From Arthrobacter sp. OAP107 (GTDB taxonomy: Bacteria > Actinomycetota > Actinomycetes > Actinomycetales > Micrococcaceae), in assembly GCF_040546765.1 (NCBI RefSeq), contig NZ_JBEPOK010000001.1, forward strand, positions 3,162,001 to 3,226,000: a DNA stretch of 64,000 nucleotides. The letters run 5' to 3'. The position numbers and the translations under genes are program-made. The notes under the pieces were generated by a model that searched no databases, was not told the DNA's origin, and worked only from the letters and a program-made list of their open reading frames with translations. Shown piece by piece: positions 34,113-41,997 of the stretch (position 1 is its first letter; each line of letters starts with the position of its first letter).

Positions 34113-35306
34113 TCAAGCTCCAATCTTGAGGGTAAGCGGGCCGACGCCGTGCCACGGCTCGTCGTTATTCGCCCGTTCGAAGTGAGGCACGGCTTTCAGG
34201 AATTCCTCCATGGCAATGACCATCTCGGCGCGTCCAAGGTTTGAGCCAAGGCACCGGTGGATACCTCCGCCGAAGGCCAGGTGGCGGTTGTCTTCACGGT
34301 CAATCTTGATTTCATTCGGTTCTTCGTAGACCTCTGGGTCGCGGTTGCCCGCGCCAAAGACGAGCACGACGCGTTCCCCGGCCTTGATCTCCTGGCCACG
34401 GACAACTGTGTCTGCTTTTGCAGTGCGGGCCATGGCCTGGACCGGAGAAAGCGTCCGCAGGAACTCCTCGGCAGCGGTGGGGATCAGGTCCGGGTCTTCA
34501 CGCAACTGCTGCTGGGCCTGCGGGTTGCCGGCCAGGTACCAAAGGGCGGAACGGATCGCCCAGGCGGTAGTGTCCAGCCCGGCCAGGAAGAGCAGGTAGC
34601 AGTACGACAGCAGCTCTTCGCGAGTGAGCTTCCGGCCCTTCACTTCCGCCTTCAGAAGCTGGGTGATCAGATCATTGCTGGCATCTGCCTCCGGTCCGGC
34701 CTTTTCCCGTTCGTCGAGAAGGCGGTCGAAGTAGTCGTTCAGCTCACGTCCGGCCGCGTAGGCCGTTTCCGGATGCGCGGTTCGCTCATAGATGATCTCG
34801 TCGATCCACCGGTCGAAAATGGGCCAGTCCTGCTCCGGATATCCGGCGAGCCGGCTAAAGATAATCGTCGGCATCGGGCGGGCAAGCTTCGCCGAAACAT
34901 CAACGACGTCTCCGGCCGCGAGGACTTCCTGGCACAGCTGCCTGGCGGTCTCCCGCATGCCGGGTCCCAGCTTCGAAACATTCATGGGAGTGAACATCGG
35001 GAGCAGGATCTTGCGGAAGTCAGCGTGGGTCGGCGGATCGATATCGATCGGAATGAGGGGGACATCGGTGCCGAAGGCGGGAAGGAGCATTGAAGGTCCG
35101 ACAGCGAAAGTGTCCGGGTCCTGCTCGGCATTGAAGATGTCTTCGCTCTTGGTGATGTACCAAAAGCCGCCGTACTTGTCGCTGTGACCGACAGGACCAT
35201 TGGCGAGCATGTCCTGGTAATCGTCGAAAATGTTATCGAGGGCCCGTCCGTGGAAGTCAAAGTCTGACTTGTTGTGGCTGAGCCCGCGCTCGGTTTCTGT
35301 GCTCAT
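34113..35306 (-). CDS. Cytochrome P450
   Basis: A 397-residue soluble P450 of the usual bacterial length. The I-helix reads LLFLAGLDTTAWAIRSALW (near residue 240), the E-x-x-R pair is in AEEFLRTLSPVQ (near 288), and the heme loop is FGGGIHRCLGSNLGR, with the Cys thiolate near residue 355. The start overlaps the upstream gene's stop (ATGA). The operon supplies its ferredoxin and reductase. The neighbouring gamma-glutamyl ligase and hydrolase suggest a small amine derivative as substrate. Family assignment (for example CYP151-like secondary amine P450s) needs a tree; I did not derive it. Confidence 0.93.
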   Translation of the reverse strand: MSTETERGLSHNKSDFDFHGRALDNIFDDYQDMLANGPVGHSDKYGGFWYITKSEDIFNAEQDPDTFAVGPSMLLPAFGTDVPLIPIDIDPPTHADFRKILLPMFTPMNVSKLGPGMRETARQLCQEVLAAGDVVDVSAKLARPMPTIIFSRLAGYPEQDWPIFDRWIDEIIYERTAHPETAYAAGRELNDYFDRLLDEREKAGPEADASNDLITQLLKAEVKGRKLTREELLSYCYLLFLAGLDTTAWAIRSALWYLAGNPQAQQQLREDPDLIPTAAEEFLRTLSPVQAMARTAKADTVVRGQEIKAGERVVLVFGAGNRDPEVYEEPNEIKIDREDNRHLAFGGGIHRCLGSNLGRAEMVIAMEEFLKAVPHFERANNDEPWHGVGPLTLKIGA

Positions 35307-36043
35307 GAGAATTGCTCCTGAAGTAGTTGCTCTGACTGTGCGTGCGCCGCGGCCTTCTCCACGAGATCCACGAAGAGAGCCTTCTGGGCTTCGTCATAAT
35401 CGACCATGTGTTCGGGATGCCACTGGACCCCGATCAGGCTGGCATCATCGGCTTCGATGGCCTCGATGACGTCGCCTTCCCGTCCCACGACACGAAGGCC
35501 TTTACCGAGCCTTCCCAGGCCTTGGTGGTGGTAGCTGTTCACCGGGATGCTCAGGCCTTTGGCGATCCGGGCAAGTTCGGAATCCGGCTCCAGTTGCACC
35601 CTGTGCCATGGTTCGTGTGAAGGGTTGTCCTGCCAATGCCCTCTGTCCGGGCTTACTTCCTGGACCAGGTTTCCGCCGCGAATGACGTTGACAAGCTGCA
35701 TCCCCCGGCAGGTCGCCAGGACGGGTATGCCACGCATCATGGCCTCGTTGTAAAGCTCGATCTCGAAATCGTCCCTGATGTCACACACGTCGTAGACCGT
35801 GTCGATCGGGTCCTCGCCGTAAAGGCGGGGACTGATGTCGCCGCCCCCGGTGAGGATCAACCCGTCGAACCCTTCGAGCGCCGTATCGGGGATTGTTGCC
35901 GTGGACGGAAGAATGGCAGGACGGCCGCCCGCGGCAAGCACGCCGTTGGCGTAGGCCATGTTCTGGACCGTTGAAGGCATCGGGCCAAAGGCGGTATCGA
36001 CGGTTTGCCGGGCCGCTGAAATGGCAATAAGGGGCGACCTCAT
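35303..36043 (-). CDS. Gamma-glutamyl hydrolase, PuuD-like (class I glutamine amidotransferase fold)
   Basis: A 246-residue peptidase C26-type enzyme, like PuuD, which cleaves gamma-glutamyl-GABA to glutamate and GABA. GLILTGGGDISPRLYG (about residue 65) and PVLATCRGMQLVNVIRGG with the nucleophile Cys (near residue 110) are clear. VNSYHHQGLGRLG and GVQWHPEHM supply the His-x-Glu pair. I start at the ATG one base after the SDR stop. The gene ends overlapping the P450 start. In this operon it most likely removes the glutamyl cap put on by the ligase at 36885. Confidence 0.88.
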   Translation of the reverse strand: MRSPLIAISAARQTVDTAFGPMPSTVQNMAYANGVLAAGGRPAILPSTATIPDTALEGFDGLILTGGGDISPRLYGEDPIDTVYDVCDIRDDFEIELYNEAMMRGIPVLATCRGMQLVNVIRGGNLVQEVSPDRGHWQDNPSHEPWHRVQLEPDSELARIAKGLSIPVNSYHHQGLGRLGKGLRVVGREGDVIEAIEADDASLIGVQWHPEHMVDYDEAQKALFVDLVEKAAAHAQSEQLLQEQFS

Positions 36044-36044
36044 G

Positions 36045-36818
36045 TCAGTAAACCAGCCAACCACCGTCGACGTGGATGGTGGTACCGGTGACCCAGCTGG
36101 CCTCGTCACTGGCCAGGAACGCGACGGCGTTGGCAACGTCGGATGGCCGGCCGATTCGTCCCAGCGGCGTACGGTCGAGGAGGAACTTCACGGCCTCCTG
36201 GTTTTCCAGCACGGACTTGGTGAATGGGGTCTCGATGAAGCCCGGGGCAACAGCGTTGACGCGGATCTTGGAAGCCGCGGTTTCGATGGCCAAAGCCTTC
36301 GTGAACATCAGGAGCGCACCCTTGGAAGCGTTGTAGTGCACCTGGGGGTGCCCGCTGCTGGCGATGACGATGTGGGCCTCAACAGAGGTGATGTTGACGA
36401 TGGCGCTGGTTGAATCGTCGCCCCGGGCGGCGGCGCCCTTCTCCAGCAGCGGCCGTGCAGCCTGGCTGACCAGGAACGGGCCTGTGGAGTTCACTGCGAA
36501 GACCTGGTCCCATTCGGCAACGCCGAGGTCATCGAAGTTGCTGCCCTTGACGATGCCTGCGTTGTTGACGAGGGTGTCGAGCCGGCCGAACTTGGCGTCG
36601 ATCTCGGCCATGCCGCTGCGGACCGAGGCTTCGTTGGCGACGTCCATAACAACAGGAACCATTTCCGGGTGCTGGCCAACCAGGCGCTCGAGCGCGGCCT
36701 CGTCACGGTCGAGGGCTACGACCGTGGCGCCCTCCTTGAGCAGCTTTTCTGCGATGGCAAGGCCGTTTCCGGACGCGGCTCCGGTAACTGCAGCGATCTT
36801 TCCAGGGTGAGTAGTCAT
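36045..36818 (-). CDS. SDR family oxidoreductase
   Basis: A 257-residue short-chain dehydrogenase. The cofactor motif is TGAASGNGLAIA (residues about 12-23), then NNAGIVKG near 87, and the catalytic Ser...Tyr-x-x-x-Lys is seen in VNITSVEAH and VHYNASKGALL (near 158-165). ALDRDEAA with Asp after the second strand favours NAD(H). It ends with TGTTIHVDGGWLV, typical of this family. It probably oxidises an alcohol formed by the P450. Sits 66 bases after the ligase gene and one base before the PuuD-like gene. Confidence 0.9.
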   Translation of the reverse strand: MTTHPGKIAAVTGAASGNGLAIAEKLLKEGATVVALDRDEAALERLVGQHPEMVPVVMDVANEASVRSGMAEIDAKFGRLDTLVNNAGIVKGSNFDDLGVAEWDQVFAVNSTGPFLVSQAARPLLEKGAAARGDDSTSAIVNITSVEAHIVIASSGHPQVHYNASKGALLMFTKALAIETAASKIRVNAVAPGFIETPFTKSVLENQEAVKFLLDRTPLGRIGRPSDVANAVAFLASDEASWVTGTTIHVDGGWLVY

Positions 36819-36884
36819 TGGGTGTTTCTTCTTTCTTGGTAAGGAAAATGGCGGATTCGACGCTTCTCAGCGCTGCACTGGGCG

Positions 36885-38330
36885 CTAGATTCGTTCCAGG
36901 TAACGTGCGATTTCGAAGTCGGTGACACTGGTTTGAAGCTTGCGGAGCTCCCAGCGCCTCGTCTGGACGTAATGGGTAACGAAGGTTTCACCGAAGTACG
37001 CCTTGGCGACCTCGCTCTTCTCGAACTGTTCGACGGCCTGGTCCAGTGTCCCGGGCAGCTGCTTTACCAGGTGTCCCTCCTCCAGGGCGTAAGCGTTGCC
37101 GACTACCCGCTTGGGTGCGGCCATTTTTGTCTCCACGCCGTGCAGGCCGGCGGCGATGCTTGCGGCGATGACCAGGTAAGGATTGGCGTCAGCGCCCGGT
37201 ACCCGGTTTTCGATGCGCGCAGCGCTGCTCTTCGACGGGATGGACCTGATGGCGACCGTACGGTTGTCCAGGCCCCAGGTGGCGCTGGATCCGGCCCACT
37301 GCCCGCCTTCGGTCCGCTTGTAGGAGTTGATGGTGGGCAGGTAGAGGGCCGTCAGCTCCGGCGCCGTCTCGACGACCCCCGCCAGGTAGTTGTATCCGAT
37401 GGCGCTCAGCTCGCCGGGCTCCTCGGCATTGGCGAAAGCCGACTTGCCGGATTCCGGATCCCAGAGACTCTGGTGCATGTGCCCGGAGGAGCCGGCCCAC
37501 TCCGGGTTGATCTTGGCCATGAACGATGCCGTGTAGCCGGCCTCAGCTGCAACCTCCTTGACGGTGGCCTTGAGCCGGAGGGCGTTGTCCGCTGCCGCGA
37601 GAGCATCGGAATAGTGGATGTTCATCTCGAACTGGCCCGGGCCGTTTTCGCTGTTGCTGGCCTCGATGAAGATGTCCTGCTCGGACAGGCGGCGGCGGAT
37701 TTCGCCGATGAGGAACTCGGTGCCTGTGTCCCTGACAAGGCTGTAGGTGTGGCTGCCCGCCGTGATGGGGGTCAGGTCGCGCCAGCCATTGGCGGCAAGC
37801 TCGGTCGGAGTCCCCTTGAACAGGTAGAACTCGAACTCGTAGGCGCAGACGGGCGAGTAACCGAGGTCTTCGGCCTTCTTCACGACCCGCTTGAGAATGC
37901 TCCGGGGGCAGATTGCCGCAGGCTCGCCCGACATCTCGTAGGCATCGCAAATGACGGAAGCGACGCCAGGTTCCCCGGAAACGACCTTGAGGGTACTTAG
38001 ATCCGGAAGGAGCGTCACGTCGGGGTAGCCCGAATCCCACCCCGTGTAGCTGAGATCAGAAATGATCTCATCCTGAATGTCCCAGCCGAAGATGATGTTG
38101 CAGATGTTTGTGCCGCGCTCTGCGACACTTTCCAGGAAGTACCGGGCGGGGATGCGCTTACCGCGCCACACACCGTCCAGGTCCACGACGCCCACTTTGA
38201 AGGTTTTGATGTCGTTTTCGGAGACGAACTTTTTCAGTTCGTCGTGGGCTGACGCCGTCGCGATCTTATCCTGCATGTCGATAGCCTCGAGTTCTTGGAG
38301 GTCCTCCGGGACCTGTGTGATCGGATTCAC
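36885..38330 (-). CDS. Glutamine synthetase-like gamma-glutamyl amine ligase (PuuA/IpuC type)
   Basis: A 481-residue member of the glutamine synthetase superfamily. Metal and ATP motifs are visible as AYEFEFYLF (about 158-166), ENGPGQFEMNIHYSDA (about 220), GSSGHMHQSLW (about 272) and NRTVAIRSIP with NRVPGADANPYL (about 325-355). The group includes PuuA and IpuC, which join glutamate to putrescine or isopropylamine using ATP. The adjacent PuuD-like hydrolase supports this over a true glutamine synthetase. The GTG at 38330 has AAAGAGG six bases before it; an ATG at 38351 and one at 38276 are alternatives. First gene of the operon, behind the palindrome at 38398. Confidence 0.9.
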   Translation of the reverse strand: MNPITQVPEDLQELEAIDMQDKIATASAHDELKKFVSENDIKTFKVGVVDLDGVWRGKRIPARYFLESVAERGTNICNIIFGWDIQDEIISDLSYTGWDSGYPDVTLLPDLSTLKVVSGEPGVASVICDAYEMSGEPAAICPRSILKRVVKKAEDLGYSPVCAYEFEFYLFKGTPTELAANGWRDLTPITAGSHTYSLVRDTGTEFLIGEIRRRLSEQDIFIEASNSENGPGQFEMNIHYSDALAAADNALRLKATVKEVAAEAGYTASFMAKINPEWAGSSGHMHQSLWDPESGKSAFANAEEPGELSAIGYNYLAGVVETAPELTALYLPTINSYKRTEGGQWAGSSATWGLDNRTVAIRSIPSKSSAARIENRVPGADANPYLVIAASIAAGLHGVETKMAAPKRVVGNAYALEEGHLVKQLPGTLDQAVEQFEKSEVAKAYFGETFVTHYVQTRRWELRKLQTSVTDFEIARYLERI

Positions 38331-38397
38331 TGTGTACCTCTTTATCCTCATTGATATTGGTTACTGAAGACACTAAAAGCGGAGCTTGGCGGGCGTA

Positions 38398-38412
38398 TGT
38401 GCAGGGTGCACA
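38398..38412. promoter_or_regulatory. Operator palindrome upstream of the ligase operon
   Basis: TGTGCA-GGG-TGCACA, extended by matching A and T outside (A...T), lies 68 bases before the ligase start. The same 15-base form occurs at 41759-41773 before the aldehyde dehydrogenase. A shared regulator, possibly the PucR-type protein at 30925, is likely. Confidence 0.75.
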
Positions 38413-38549
38413 TCATGATTGCTGGCTACATGCATCCGGTAAGCCACGTCACATTCCGGGCCGCGTCCCTGCACTCAGGCCAATGCTTTTTTGTTTCCTG
38501 CCCGGTTCCAGGGGCGGGAAAATCCCCGAAACAGGCCAGGGCGGGCGGG

Positions 38550-40256
38550 CTAGTAGACGTCCTTGACGTAACGTCCTTCGCTTTTCATGGATTGCAGGTA
38601 GTCGTGAGCCCTTTCGGGCGTCATTGCACCGTGGCTGATGAGCACCGCCAGCAGGGCTTCGTCGATGTCAGGTGCTATCTGTTTGCCGCCGCACACGTAG
38701 ACCGAAGCCCCGCCCGACAGCCAGGCAAAAACGTCTTTACCTTCTTCGCGGATCCGGTCCTGGACGTAGACCTTGCCCTGTTGATCCCGGGAGAAAGCCA
38801 GGCTGAGGCGGTCCAGCACGCCGTTGCTCTGGAGTTCTTCCATTTCTGCCTGATAGAGCCAGGACGGCTTCTCATGGCGGTCCCCGAAGAGCAGCCAGTT
38901 TCGTCCCCGGGCTTGTGAGACTTCCCGGTCGCGGAGAAAGCCGCGGAATGGGGCAATTCCGACACCTGGACCGATCATGATCACGTCAGTTTCGCTGTCA
39001 TGGGGCAGATGGAATTCGTGGGCCGGCAGCGGGAACACTTTCATGGCTGTCCGGGTCTGTGCGGCGGACTGGAGGAAACCACTGCAGGCACCCGTATGCC
39101 GTCTGCCGGCAGTCTCGTATCGAACAGAGGAGACCGTCAGGTGGACGCGGTTGTCGTCAGCGAGAGGACTGGATGCGATGGAGTACGACCGGTGCTGCAG
39201 GGGCCTCAGCATCGACAGGAATTCTTGGGGGTCGACGTCCCTTGAACGGGTTTCCTGCAGCACGTCCAGCATGTCCCGTCCCCACAGCCAGTCCTCTAGC
39301 GCGTTCCGGTCACCGGACTCGACCAGGTTCCGTACGGGATGCTCGGGCGCGAGGTCTTCAACAAGCCAGGCTACGATGCCCAGATGGGGCAGCCGCAGCT
39401 CATAGTCGTTTTGAAGGGACTCGCGTACCGTCTTGCCGTCGTCACCGAACACCTCGCTTCCCGCGAGACCCAGGAATGCGAGGAGGTCATCGACGAGCTC
39501 GCTGGAGTTGGCGGGGATTACGGCGAGTGAGTCACCCGGCCGATAGTTGCGGCTGTCGCCGCTGACCTGCAGCTCATAGTGCCAGACCTCTTTTTCGGAC
39601 TCTGGAGCGCTCAGGAGGCGGGCTTCAACGACGGTGGCCGTGTCAGGTTCCCGGCGGGTGGCTTTGGGCTGGTCAGCGGGCCTTGTTCCCGGGGCTGAGG
39701 AGCCTTCCGGGTTTTTGCCTCGCTTCTTGGGAACAACTGTCTTGAAGGTCTCAAGCATGCCCTTGATCCACTTGCCCGACGTCAGGTCATAGTCGACATC
39801 GCAGTCAAGGCGGTCAAGGATCCGCTTGCCGCCGAGTTCGCCAAGACGTTCGTCAAGGTCGATGCCGGCCTTGCAGAAGTCTTCGTACATCGAGTCACCA
39901 ATGGCGAGGACCGCGAAGGGAACCTCCTCGAAGAGGTCTGCACCGGCGCTTTGAAGCTGGTCCCAAAACGGTTGCGCGTTGTCCGGCATATGGCCGTTGT
40001 CGTGGGTGGCGGTAACGATCAACAGACGATCCTTGCGCGCCGCATCTTCCGGGGTCAGCATGTCCAGGCTCATCAGCTCGGCTGCATAGCCCTGGGTGTT
40101 TGCCTTGTCCACGATCTTGGACGCCAGGAATTCTGCGTTCCCGGTCTGGCTCCCGTAAAGCACGCTGAGGGTCTGGACGGCGGTGTCTGTTGCACCGGAA
40201 ACTTCGGAAGAGATGCCCTGGTCGGTGCGGACCAGTTCCCCTGTCTCAGCTGTCAC
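38550..40256 (-). CDS. Stand-alone diflavin (FMN/FAD) NADPH reductase, CPR/CysJ-like
   Basis: A 568-residue diflavin reductase. An FMN flavodoxin domain (about 30-170) begins SVLYGSQTGNAEFLASKIV, a linker is rich in Lys/Pro, and an FAD/NADPH domain follows with RSYSIASSP (near 356), MIGPGVGIAPFRGFLRDRE (near 428) and VYVCGGKQIAPDID (near 520). It moves electrons from NADPH through FAD and FMN to a heme partner, as in P450 reductase or the CysJ subunit. No sulfite reductase gene is near, so the P450 is a possible partner, giving it a second electron supply. The aldehyde-dehydrogenase stop overlaps its start by 11 bases. Confidence 0.88.
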   Translation of the reverse strand: MTAETGELVRTDQGISSEVSGATDTAVQTLSVLYGSQTGNAEFLASKIVDKANTQGYAAELMSLDMLTPEDAARKDRLLIVTATHDNGHMPDNAQPFWDQLQSAGADLFEEVPFAVLAIGDSMYEDFCKAGIDLDERLGELGGKRILDRLDCDVDYDLTSGKWIKGMLETFKTVVPKKRGKNPEGSSAPGTRPADQPKATRREPDTATVVEARLLSAPESEKEVWHYELQVSGDSRNYRPGDSLAVIPANSSELVDDLLAFLGLAGSEVFGDDGKTVRESLQNDYELRLPHLGIVAWLVEDLAPEHPVRNLVESGDRNALEDWLWGRDMLDVLQETRSRDVDPQEFLSMLRPLQHRSYSIASSPLADDNRVHLTVSSVRYETAGRRHTGACSGFLQSAAQTRTAMKVFPLPAHEFHLPHDSETDVIMIGPGVGIAPFRGFLRDREVSQARGRNWLLFGDRHEKPSWLYQAEMEELQSNGVLDRLSLAFSRDQQGKVYVQDRIREEGKDVFAWLSGGASVYVCGGKQIAPDIDEALLAVLISHGAMTPERAHDYLQSMKSEGRYVKDVY

Positions 40257-41619
40257 GATCAGTCCTTACAAAAACGGTTTTGAGTTCGGTGTAGGCCTCG
40301 ATGGCTGCCTGGCCCAGTCCACGGCCAATGCCGGACTGCTTGAAGCCGCCGAAGGGCGTTTGCATCCGGATCGAAGAGTTGGAGTTGACTGACAGGGCCC
40401 CGGACTCCACTCCCCGTGCGGTCCTCAGCGCCTGGCCCACATCGTTGGTCCAGATAGAACCGCTGAGTCCGTAGATGGAGCTGTTTGCCAGGGCGATGGC
40501 TTCTTCTTCGGTGTCAAAGGGAATGACCGAGGCAATGGGGCCGAAGATCTCATCAGTTGCCACCCGGCTCTTGGGGTCCGGCGCAATGACGATCCGCGGT
40601 GCCATCCAGAAGCCGGGACCCTCCGGAACCTCGCCCGCGGTGACAACGTTCAGTCCTTCACCCAGGAAGCTGGACACGGATTCGCGGTGGCCGGCCGACA
40701 CCAGGGGGCCGAGATTGGTTGTGGCATCGAGCGGGTTACCGATCTTCAGGGCGCGGGTCGTTTCGATAAACCCTTCAACGAACTCGTCGAAGACCCCCCG
40801 CTGCACGAGAAAACGGCTGCGGGCGCAGCAGTCCTGCCCGGTGTTGTCGAAGACGGACATAGGCGCCGCCTGGACGCACTTGGCAAGGTCAACGTCGTTG
40901 TAGACGATGCTGGCAGACTTGCCCCCGAGTTCAAGCGTGACTCGCTTCATCGTCTTCGACGCGGCCTGGATAATCGACCGGCCGGTTTCGGTGGAACCCG
41001 TGAAACTGACTTTATTAACGCCGGGGTGTTCGGCAAGGGCGTTACCCACGCGTGCCCCGGAACCGGTGAGGACCTGCAGCGCGTCGCCGACAACACCCAG
41101 TTCGTTCACGATTTGGCCGAGACGGACAGTGGACAGCGGGGTGAGGGCCGCTGGCTTAACGATCACGGCGTTGCCGCAGGCGAGGGCAGGCGCGATACCC
41201 CATGACGCGATCGGCAGAGGGAAGTTCCACGGAGAGATCACGGCTACGACCCCCATCGGCTCGCGGAAGGTCATGCTGATGCCACCGTCGACGGGAATGG
41301 TGTCGCCGAGGATCTTGTCGATAATGCCCGCGTAGTACTTGAAGCATTCTGCTACTCCGAGCACTTCCTGCCGGGCGGCGGCCAGCGGTTTGCCGACGTC
41401 GGTTGATTCGAGCAAAGCCAACTCGTCGCTGTGCGCGATGACAGCGTCCGCAATGGCCCAGAGGGCGTCACGGCGTTCTGCGATAGGCTTCCGCGCCCAG
41501 ATGTTCTGCGCCTTCCGGGCACGCTCGACGGCCGCGTCAACCTCAGCCAGGTCGTACGAAGGGACTTCACCGATCAGTTCCTCTGTAGCGGGGTTGTAGA
41601 CGGAAATAATGCTGCTCAT
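40246..41619 (-). CDS. Aldehyde dehydrogenase, amine-pathway type
   Basis: A 457-residue NAD(P)-dependent aldehyde dehydrogenase. The general-base Glu lies in LELGGKSASIV (near 227) and the nucleophile Cys in NTGQDCCARSRF (near 261). SPWNFPLPIASW and GFKQSGIGRGLG are the other family marks. The ATG start has GAAGGAG nine bases upstream; an in-frame ATG at 41655 lacks a good site. It would oxidise an aldehyde, such as an amino-aldehyde or gamma-glutamyl aldehyde, to the acid. First gene of the unit with the diflavin reductase, behind the second TGTGCA-N3-TGCACA palindrome. Confidence 0.92.
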   Translation of the reverse strand: MSSIISVYNPATEELIGEVPSYDLAEVDAAVERARKAQNIWARKPIAERRDALWAIADAVIAHSDELALLESTDVGKPLAAARQEVLGVAECFKYYAGIIDKILGDTIPVDGGISMTFREPMGVVAVISPWNFPLPIASWGIAPALACGNAVIVKPAALTPLSTVRLGQIVNELGVVGDALQVLTGSGARVGNALAEHPGVNKVSFTGSTETGRSIIQAASKTMKRVTLELGGKSASIVYNDVDLAKCVQAAPMSVFDNTGQDCCARSRFLVQRGVFDEFVEGFIETTRALKIGNPLDATTNLGPLVSAGHRESVSSFLGEGLNVVTAGEVPEGPGFWMAPRIVIAPDPKSRVATDEIFGPIASVIPFDTEEEAIALANSSIYGLSGSIWTNDVGQALRTARGVESGALSVNSNSSIRMQTPFGGFKQSGIGRGLGQAAIEAYTELKTVFVRTDRDS

Positions 41620-41758
41620 ACTCGGGTGCTCCTTCAGGAGAGTGGTCTTCGTCAAAGATTCCTAGTCCCATGTGGAGTCTGGGAAGCTCCGTTGTATCGA
41701 GCATGCCCGGGCTCCGGCCAGGGAGCGAGTGCGACGGGCACCACATCGATCGCAGGCA

Positions 41759-41773
41759 TGTGCAACCTGCACA
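41759..41773. promoter_or_regulatory. Operator palindrome upstream of the aldehyde dehydrogenase / APC permease
   Basis: TGTGCA-ACC-TGCACA lies in the gap between divergent genes, 140 bases before the aldehyde dehydrogenase start and 225 before the permease. A degenerate copy, TGTGCA-GAG-CTGACA, follows at 41827-41841, and an extra TGTGCA half is near 41796. The gap therefore carries a cluster of like sites. Confidence 0.75.
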
Positions 41774-41997
41774 CCGGGGTGATCTGCGTCAAAACTGTGC
41801 ATTGCGACCATGAGTGGTGGGGATAGTGTGCAGAGCTGACACCCCGGCGTGTAACGAGCGACTTTAGGCTGTAACCCAGTTCACAGAAGGCGTGGCAAGG
41901 GGGCCACGACTGCAGTTGGATTTCAGCGGTGCTACTCATTTTCGCCCTGTCGAAAGCATCGTGAAGTGACTAGGCTTCAAACGTCCGGGAGGGACGA

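Noticed and set aside
36933..38000. Rightward 355-codon frame opposite the glutamine-synthetase-like gene
   Set aside because: Antisense of a protein with all ligase motifs. No start signal.
41771..41851. Inverted ACACCGGGGT / ACCCCGGCGT pair in the divergent gap
   Set aside because: Imperfect and far apart. The TGTGCA-N3-TGCACA palindrome in the same gap explains the regulation better.
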